Source of the DNA: Pseudomonadota bacterium
GTDB taxonomy: Bacteria > Desulfobacterota > WTBG01 > JAGOGO01
Assembly (NCBI GenBank): GCA_021160085.1
Contig: JAGHDE010000098.1
Coordinates: 1-5,568 of the forward strand
Direction: 5' to 3'
Length of the DNA: 5,568 nucleotides
A model generated the notes under the pieces. It saw only the letters and a program-made list of their open reading frames with translations, made no database searches and was not told the DNA's origin. How positions within the stretch are numbered: the stretch's first letter is position 1; each line of letters starts with the position of its first letter. Made by a program: the position numbers and the translations under genes. Shown one piece after another: positions 1-3,601 of this stretch.

Positions 1-73
1 GTCTTTTAGAGAGAGGATATACTACCCTGAAGACATTTCTTTTTTCTGGAGATTCATCGTTATTGCTTTTCAT
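1..73 (-). CDS. N-terminal fragment of a possible PilZ-domain protein (partial, runs off the left edge)
   Basis: An open frame begins with ATG at the complement of 71..73 and runs off the window after 24 full codons, reading MKSNNDESPEKRNVFRVVYP and then LSKR. It is preceded by AAAGGAA (complement of 80..86), six bases before the ATG, so the start is well supported. The peptide has a polar leader followed by R12-x-x-x-R16 and a hydrophobic stretch (VFRVVYPL). In PilZ domains an RxxxR motif at the start of the barrel contacts cyclic di-GMP, and this stretch resembles such N-termini. If so, the product would be a c-di-GMP receptor. Only 24 residues are visible and the second PilZ motif (D/NxSxxG) lies outside, so the family call is tentative. 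It lies 47 bp downstream of the epimerase stop on the same strand with no terminator between them, so co-transcription is plausible. Confidence 0.55.
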   Translation of the reverse strand, partial: MKSNNDESPEKRNVFRVVYPLSKR

Positions 74-120
74 TTTAAGTTCCTTTCCCCCTATTCTGTT
101 TTTTTACGTAACCATCAATT

Positions 121-1053
121 TCATATAAAATCGGTTTTTTTATTTTCAAGCAGATTTTTCAAAGCCCCATCAATTTCCGGAAAAGAAAATTTAAATCCCT
201 TCTCTAAGAGCTTTTGAGGAAAAACCCGCTGGCCACTCAAAAGCGCTTCGGCCAACTCCCCTCCGACAAGTTTCAGCATTACTCCGGGAACCGGCAAAAA
301 AGCCGGGCGATGCAAAGCAGTGGCTAAGGATTCAACCAGATTTTTATTTTTTACCGGATTAGGAGAAGTAAAATTAACCGGGCCGGAAAGAGCCGGATTA
401 TTTATTAAGAATAGTAACGCGTTTACAAGGTCTTTTATATGGATCCAGGAAACCCACTGTTTTCCATTCCCAATCCGGCCGCCCAGGCAACAGCGAAAAA
501 GAGGAGCCATTCGAGCAATACCACCTCCGTTTTTACCAAGAACCATTCCGAAGCGCATTGGTATTACCCTTATTCCCTTTTGAGAAGCTTTCACAGCTTC
601 ATTTTCCCATTCTTTTGCCAAACTGGCAAGAAAGTCATTTCCCGAGCCCATTCCTTCATGAAAATCTTTGTTTTCGCTGAAACCATAGTAACCTACACCG
701 GAAGCTGAAAACAACGTTGCCTTTTTCCCCTGGTTTTGTTCAATGGCATCTATTAGGTTCCGGGTAGTAAGAACCCTGCTTTCCCAAATCAATCGTTTTC
801 TTTTTTCCGTCCACCTTGAAAAAATTGATTCTCCGGCAAGGTTTATCAAACATTCGTGCCTGCTGACGTAATTTTGCCAGTCACCCTTTTTGCCTGGGTC
901 TCCTTCAATCAGGGAGACTCCCGGAAGATTGATAAACTTATCGCAGTTTTTCAGGAAGCGGGTCAATATTGTCAAGCGATGCCCCTCCTTTAGTAAGGCC
1001 CTGATCAGGCTTGACCCGATAAAACCGCTCCCCCCGGTCATAAAAATATTCAC
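121..1053 (-). CDS. TIGR01777-family NAD(P)-dependent epimerase / SDR39U1-like protein
   Basis: A 310-residue cytoplasmic short-chain dehydrogenase/reductase-like protein of the TIGR01777 (YfcH/SDR39U1) family. The full length matches the family. The N-terminal Rossmann fingerprint TGGSGFIG (residues 6-13) binds the dinucleotide. The family signature NLAGE is at 71-75, followed by a W-x(4)-K-x(3)-I-x(2)-SR segment (81-93). SASGVGYYG (116-124) carries the tyrosine region, then come RFGMVLG (167-173) and SWIHIKDL (202-209). Residues about 250-297 match the DUF1731 C-terminal domain typical of this family. The substrate is unknown even for well-studied members. The start is a GTG at 1053 rather than the in-frame ATG at 1041. 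GTG retains the beta strand before the glycine motif and has GAGG (complement of 1063..1066) nine bases upstream. An in-frame stop at about 1084 rules out a longer start. The gene is divergent from the sigma-factor operon and probably leads a transcript that continues into the fragment at 1..73. Confidence 0.92.
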   Translation of the reverse strand: MNIFMTGGSGFIGSSLIRALLKEGHRLTILTRFLKNCDKFINLPGVSLIEGDPGKKGDWQNYVSRHECLINLAGESIFSRWTEKRKRLIWESRVLTTRNLIDAIEQNQGKKATLFSASGVGYYGFSENKDFHEGMGSGNDFLASLAKEWENEAVKASQKGIRVIPMRFGMVLGKNGGGIARMAPLFRCCLGGRIGNGKQWVSWIHIKDLVNALLFLINNPALSGPVNFTSPNPVKNKNLVESLATALHRPAFLPVPGVMLKLVGGELAEALLSGQRVFPQKLLEKGFKFSFPEIDGALKNLLENKKTDFI

Positions 1054-1232
1054 AGGATTTTGCCTCGGGCATTGGATTAATTTTTAATTTATCCAATACT
1101 ATCAATGCCATGGGTGGAGATTGATTGTCAGCTTAAATTTAAATTATATGTCAATCGGCTCAAGAAGATCAAGATTAAATTGTAACAGCTAAATACTGTA
1201 ATACCGGAAAAATTTTGTATTAACGATTTTTT

Positions 1233-1260
1233 TGTAACCTTTTTGGGATAATCTGCGACT
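1233..1260 (+). promoter_or_regulatory. Candidate ECF-sigma promoter (TGTAAC - 17 bp - CGACT)
   Basis: TGTAAC at 1233..1238 is followed, after 17 bases, by CGACT at 1256..1260. The spacing and the AAC core of the -35 element resemble promoters read by ECF sigma factors, which typically have an AAC-containing -35 and a CG-beginning -10 about 16-17 bp apart. The -35 is preceded by a T-rich tract. Transcription would start near 1266..1268, leaving a leader of about 110 nt before the Spy-like gene. Autoregulation by the sigma factor encoded in the same operon is inferred from family habit. Only one clear copy is in the window, so the match could be chance. A second TGTAAC at 1181 has only CCGGA at the equivalent distance. 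Confidence 0.35.
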
Positions 1261-1274
1261 ATTATATGTGAAAG

Positions 1275-1286
1275 GTGAGTGCTCAC
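1275..1286. repeat. Short inverted repeat GTGAG-TG-CTCAC
   Basis: Perfect 5-bp arms (1275..1279 and 1282..1286) are separated by two bases. The repeat lies roughly 10 bp downstream of the predicted transcription start. It has the size and symmetry of a small dimeric-regulator half-site pair, but no known operator is recognised and no second copy was found in the window. Confidence 0.3.
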
Positions 1287-1300
1287 AAAAAGATTTACCC

Positions 1301-1321
1301 TGGCATGGATAGGTGATGCCG
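1301..1321 (+). other. Possible leader-RNA stem-loop
   Basis: TGGCAT (1301..1306) can pair with ATGCCG (1316..1321), giving five Watson-Crick pairs plus a terminal U-G pair around a 9-base loop. It lies in the untranslated leader predicted from the candidate promoter, about 47 bases before the ribosome-binding site. No U-tract follows, so it is not an intrinsic terminator. It could be a minor 5' stabilising hairpin or chance. Confidence 0.25.
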
Positions 1322-1367
1322 CAACTATTAAGTCTTTGTTCATAACCGTTTAATTTACTACAAGTAT

Positions 1368-1374
1368 AGGAGGT
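1368..1374 (+). promoter_or_regulatory. Strong Shine-Dalgarno for the Spy-like gene
   Basis: AGGAGGT is nearly the full anti-16S complement and sits five bases before the ATG at 1380. It is the strongest ribosome-binding site in the window and fixes this start. It suggests the secreted protein is made at much higher level than the sigma factor that follows, which lacks such a site. Confidence 0.85.
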
Positions 1375-1379
1375 ATACC

Positions 1380-1847
1380 ATGAAAGCATACAAAGTCATG
1401 ATCATAACAGGTATTTTTGCCATGATACTAACTCTTGCTTCGCCGGTCCTGGCTGGTCACGGCCGAAACGGGAAAGGTTGTCCCCCCGGGGAAAAGATAT
1501 CCGCAATTTTGAAAGATTTTGACCTTTCAGAAACCCAGAAGACAAAGGTTGATGCGATTGTCGAGAGACACCGTAGTGAGAGGAAGACATTGTATAAGAG
1601 CCTCGGTGAAAAAAGGGAAGTCCTTTTTGATGCGATGCATGCCCCGAAATTCAAAGAGGATGCTGTTCGGAAAGCCTTTAAAATGGTATCATCGATCAGA
1701 GAAAAACTGGTAATATCCCGGGCAAAGATGTTTGCTGAGCTGAGGGGAGTGCTTGATCCGGAGCAGATGGGATATTTAAGGGGACGAATTGAAACAATGA
1801 AGGGCTTCCGGGGACCCGGACGGTCACCTGTAAACCATTTGAATTAA
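1380..1847 (+). CDS. Secreted Spy/CpxP-like periplasmic protein (LTxxQ family)
   Basis: A 155-residue precursor. Residues 1-25 form a classical signal peptide: basic start (K2, K5), hydrophobic core about 6-21, and a probable cleavage after VLA at residue 25. The mature part is a small, charged, helix-rich protein with two copies of the L-[ST/D]-x-x-Q motif, LSETQ at 49-53 and LDPEQ at 125-129. These are hallmarks of the Spy/CpxP/ZraP (Metal_resist) group, which act as ATP-independent periplasmic chaperones or metal-binding stress proteins. The mature protein has a single cysteine (C34) beside a Gly-rich start and histidines H27, H64, H87 and H153, which could support metal binding or a disulfide-linked dimer. 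That is inference. As the first gene of a sigma-factor operon, it is the natural effector and a likely target of the sigma factor. Whether it is a chaperone (Spy), a metal buffer (ZraP) or a signalling inhibitor (CpxP) cannot be told from sequence. The family call is firm and the exact role is not. Confidence 0.85.
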   Translation: MKAYKVMIITGIFAMILTLASPVLAGHGRNGKGCPPGEKISAILKDFDLSETQKTKVDAIVERHRSERKTLYKSLGEKREVLFDAMHAPKFKEDAVRKAFKMVSSIREKLVISRAKMFAELRGVLDPEQMGYLRGRIETMKGFRGPGRSPVNHLN

Positions 1848-1918
1848 ACCATCAGTAAAATACCCAATCGGTGCAAAAGCGTCCGTTGTTGTAAAAAGTG
1901 CTCATTTGATACCTGATT
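1848..1918 (+). other. Spy-sigma intercistronic spacer with imperfect stem-loop
   Basis: The 71-bp spacer has no T-tract terminator. CAATCGG (1865..1871) can pair with CCGTTG (1883..1888), giving six pairs with one bulged T around an 11-base loop. This could stabilise or partly attenuate the upstream message and uncouple the amounts of secreted protein and sigma factor. No clear sigma-70 or ECF promoter is present, so read-through from the upstream promoter is the simplest way to express the sigma gene. Just before the ATG there is no recognisable Shine-Dalgarno sequence. Confidence 0.35.
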
Positions 1919-2521
1919 ATGGATACTGACTCAATTAAGCTCTCTGATTTTGAAATTGTCCGTCGAGTAATTGACGGAGATGTGAATGCATTTGAGTTGT
2001 TGCTGGTAAAACATAAAAATCATGTTTTTAAAGTGGTAACGAAACATATACCTTATAATCAGGCAGAAGAAATTGCCCACGATGTGTTTGTCAGGGCCTA
2101 CCAGTCTCTGACAAAATTCAAATTCAGAAGCAGCTTCAAACAATGGCTGGCGGGAATAGCAATAAAGACCTGTTATGATTTCTGGAGAAAGGAGTACAGG
2201 TCTAAAGAACTTCCGATGAGTTCTCTTACTGAAGAACAGCAGGAATGGGTAAAAGGGATTATTGCAACTCAGTCATCTCATTCGTCGGACCAGAAAGATT
2301 CGCAAAAAGAGGCCCGGGAGCTGCTGGATTGGGGATTGAATAGATTGTCAGCGGAAGAGAGAATGGTTTTGGAGCTGGTTTATCTGGAAGGTCGGTCGGT
2401 TAAAGAAGCGGCAGGCCTTCTTGGATGGAGTATTGCTAATGTGAAAGTCCGTTCATTCCGGTCTCGGAAAAAACTTCGCAAGCTTCTTGCTCATTTGATG
2501 GAGGATAAAGGGGGGAGATGA
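1919..2521 (+). CDS. ECF-type (group IV) RNA polymerase sigma factor
   Basis: A 200-residue sigma factor with only regions 2 and 4, as expected for an ECF member. Sigma-2 spans about 10-95. It includes the core-binding helix around AEEIAHDVFVRAYQSL (49-64) and the -10 recognition segment FKQWLAGIAIKTCYDFWRK (73-91). A polar linker (about 96-130) joins it to sigma-4 (about 136-193). There LSAEERMVLELVYLEG is followed by the helix-turn-helix SVKEAAGLLGWSIANVKVRS (160-179), which reads the -35 element. An in-frame TGA at 1907..1909 forces the start to the ATG at 1919. That ATG has no Shine-Dalgarno sequence, unlike the other genes of the block, so translation is probably weak. The stop is one base before the next gene, implying translational coupling to the presumed anti-sigma factor. 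Neighbours suggest control by periplasmic stress, as for RpoE or CnrH. The specific ECF group was not assigned. Confidence 0.93.
   Translation: MDTDSIKLSDFEIVRRVIDGDVNAFELLLVKHKNHVFKVVTKHIPYNQAEEIAHDVFVRAYQSLTKFKFRSSFKQWLAGIAIKTCYDFWRKEYRSKELPMSSLTEEQQEWVKGIIATQSSHSSDQKDSQKEARELLDWGLNRLSAEERMVLELVYLEGRSVKEAAGLLGWSIANVKVRSFRSRKKLRKLLAHLMEDKGGR
2511..2517 (+). promoter_or_regulatory. Shine-Dalgarno inside the sigma gene for the downstream membrane protein
   Basis: GGGGGAG overlaps the last codons of the sigma gene (Gly-Gly-Arg) and lies five bases before the ATG at 2523. The sigma stop (2519..2521) and this start are one base apart, so ribosomes finishing the sigma factor can restart directly. 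This arrangement keeps a sigma factor and its inhibitor in fixed proportion. Confidence 0.7.
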
Positions 2522-2522
2522 T

Positions 2523-2849
2523 ATGAAAGTCAGCAGGGAAAATCTTACAAGACTGGAAAAGATATTAATCGAGGCATATGGCAGGAAAAAAAAAGTAAAG
2601 GTTAGTGAGGTATGGCAGACAAAGGTGATGAGCCATATCCAGAGGCTGGGACCTGTTAAAAAGGCGAAACAAAACAACCTGCTGTTTTTTGACCAGGTTG
2701 TCTGGCGGCTTGCTCCGGCAGCTTCTATCTTAATATTAATATTGGCGACCTTTATGCTTAGCCTTGATTTTGTTTCAGAGTACGAAATGGCAAAAATATT
2801 TATGGATGATCCAATAGAATTCTCCTTGTTTCAATCCTTTTTGATTTAA
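2523..2849 (+). CDS. Small single-span membrane protein, candidate anti-sigma factor (CnrY-like by context)
   Basis: A 108-residue protein of no family I can name with certainty. Residues 1-60 are strongly basic and probably helical, with an RKKKVKV patch (21-27) and a conserved-looking segment WQTKVMSHIQRLGP (31-44). A single hydrophobic span covers about 63-83, and a short acidic tail (84-108) contains EYE and DDP. By the positive-inside rule the basic part is cytoplasmic and the tail periplasmic. This is the layout of small membrane anti-sigma factors such as CnrY, in which a short N-terminal cytoplasmic segment wraps the sigma factor. It lacks the zinc motif HxxxCxxC of ZAS-type anti-sigma factors, so any inhibition would be by a different fold. 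Its position between the sigma gene and a CnrX-like sensor, with gaps of 1 and 13 bp, is the main support for the role. An A9 run at 2586..2594 is a potential slippage site. Coding status is firm and function is inferred. Confidence 0.75.
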   Translation: MKVSRENLTRLEKILIEAYGRKKKVKVSEVWQTKVMSHIQRLGPVKKAKQNNLLFFDQVVWRLAPAASILILILATFMLSLDFVSEYEMAKIFMDDPIEFSLFQSFLI

Positions 2850-2862
2850 TGGAGAAAAAGGC

Positions 2863-3579
2863 ATGAATAAAATAAAAATAGTCATAAGTGTGCTCCTTAT
2901 ATTTGTTTTGGGAGCAATGGCTGGTTCATTGGGAACAAAAATATATTTCAAGCAGAGGATTGGAGAGTTTGTAAAAAGTGGCCCTCCCCCGGTAATGCAT
3001 CTATTGATGAGAAGACTTTCTAATGATCTCAATCTCTCGGAGACACAGGAGGCTCAGATAGAAAAGATAGTGTATGAAACAGAGGAAAAGATATTGGCTT
3101 TTAAACAGAAATATCATCCCGAGTTTGAAAAAATTATCGATAACAGCATGGAACTGATAAAAGAAAAGCTCGATGACAGGCAGAAGGAAAAACTGGACAG
3201 GTTACATAAAGAATTAAAAAGCCGGAGAGGGAAGATGCGACCTCGAGGATTTTTTTATCCCTCTTCCCTTAAAAATTCCCCCTGGTTAAACTTTTCCCTG
3301 ATAAAAGAGCGCCTCAACCTTACTGAAAAACAGAAAGCAGCGGTCCACCCCATTATAGACGAATGCCTTGATAACCAGCGGAGCCTGATCAAAAAACAGA
3401 AGAGACGGGGGCATCATGCACTAAGGCGTGAGTTGCGAGTGCTTGAGGAGGCTGCTGTAAAAGAACTTGAGGCAATCCTGACTGAGGAACAAATGGCGGA
3501 CTATCTTAAGATTCAAGAAGAAGAAAGAGAAAAGATGCGCTCAGAAATGCCCCGGCGCAGATCCAGCGGGTTTAATTAG
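2863..3579 (+). CDS. Membrane-anchored periplasmic protein with two tandem Spy/CnrX-like domains (putative stress or metal sensor)
   Basis: A 238-residue protein. Residues 6-24 form one hydrophobic segment with no good cleavage site (GAMAGSLG followed by KIYFKQR), so it is best read as an uncleaved N-terminal anchor with the rest periplasmic. The soluble part is long, charged and helix-rich. It has four L-x-x-x-Q motifs: LSETQ 58-62, LDDRQ 103-107, LTEKQ 153-157 and LTEEQ 206-210. Since one Spy/CpxP/CnrX domain normally carries two, this looks like two domains in tandem, split by a Pro/Arg/aromatic linker (about 121-145). Possible metal ligands are H46, H85, H115, H162, C168 and the HH pair at 184-185. 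None of these positions is proven equivalent to the CnrX ligands. The ATG at 2863 has GGAG eight bases upstream. Its first domain resembles the secreted protein at 1380, both having DL/NLSETQ followed by a charged helix. In CnrX-like systems such a protein binds the anti-sigma factor from the periplasmic side. That role is inferred here from order and topology. Confidence 0.82.
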   Translation: MNKIKIVISVLLIFVLGAMAGSLGTKIYFKQRIGEFVKSGPPPVMHLLMRRLSNDLNLSETQEAQIEKIVYETEEKILAFKQKYHPEFEKIIDNSMELIKEKLDDRQKEKLDRLHKELKSRRGKMRPRGFFYPSSLKNSPWLNFSLIKERLNLTEKQKAAVHPIIDECLDNQRSLIKKQKRRGHHALRRELRVLEEAAVKELEAILTEEQMADYLKIQEEEREKMRSEMPRRRSSGFN

Positions 3580-3601
3580 GGACCGCCCTGGCCTCATCCA
3601 C

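Larger units (their letters stand above)
1054..1379. other. Divergent AT-rich intergenic region
   Basis: This 326-bp gap separates the epimerase gene (leftward) from the Spy/sigma operon (rightward). It is strongly AT-rich, with a T7 run at 1227..1233 just before the candidate ECF promoter. It also holds two small inverted repeats (1275..1286 and 1301..1321), another weak pair (ATCAAT at 1101..1106 with ATTGAT at 1120..1125), and the strong ribosome-binding site of the first operon gene. Short minus-strand open frames cross it, but they lack ribosome-binding sites and recognisable protein character. I found no convincing sigma-70 promoter for the leftward gene and no tRNA-like or intrinsic-terminator structure. 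Confidence 0.7.

Noticed and set aside
320..708. Plus-strand open frames opposite the epimerase gene
   Set aside because: They are antisense shadows of a well-recognised gene, with no ribosome-binding site or protein features.
1039..1041. ATG at codon 5 as the start of the epimerase
   Set aside because: It would remove the first beta strand residues before the glycine motif and places the GAGG site 21 bases away. The GTG at 1053 has proper spacing.
1267..1287. TGTGA ... TCACA resembling a CRP/FNR-type operator
   Set aside because: The half-sites are separated by 11 bases (1272..1282), not the 6 needed for CRP, so the match is not a valid site.
1128..1389. Two minus-strand open frames (71 and 66 aa) in the divergent intergenic region
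   Set aside because: They overlap each other in different frames, have no ribosome-binding site, have low-complexity AT-driven composition, and cover the likely promoter and the strong Shine-Dalgarno of the plus-strand operon.
1889..1900. 12-base direct repeat TTGTAAAAAGTG, also at 2969..2980
   Set aside because: One exact 12-mer repeat is about what chance gives in 5.5 kb. One copy is inside coding sequence and no flanking similarity extends it.
1886..1914. Sigma-70-like promoter before the sigma gene (TTGTTG with a TACC-type -10)
   Set aside because: The -10 match is poor and the transcript would begin almost on the ATG. It was not strong enough to list as a feature.
3578..3590. GGG-ACCG-CCC mini-hairpin between the convergent genes
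   Set aside because: It has only a three-base stem and no T-tract on either strand, so it is not a supportable bidirectional terminator.
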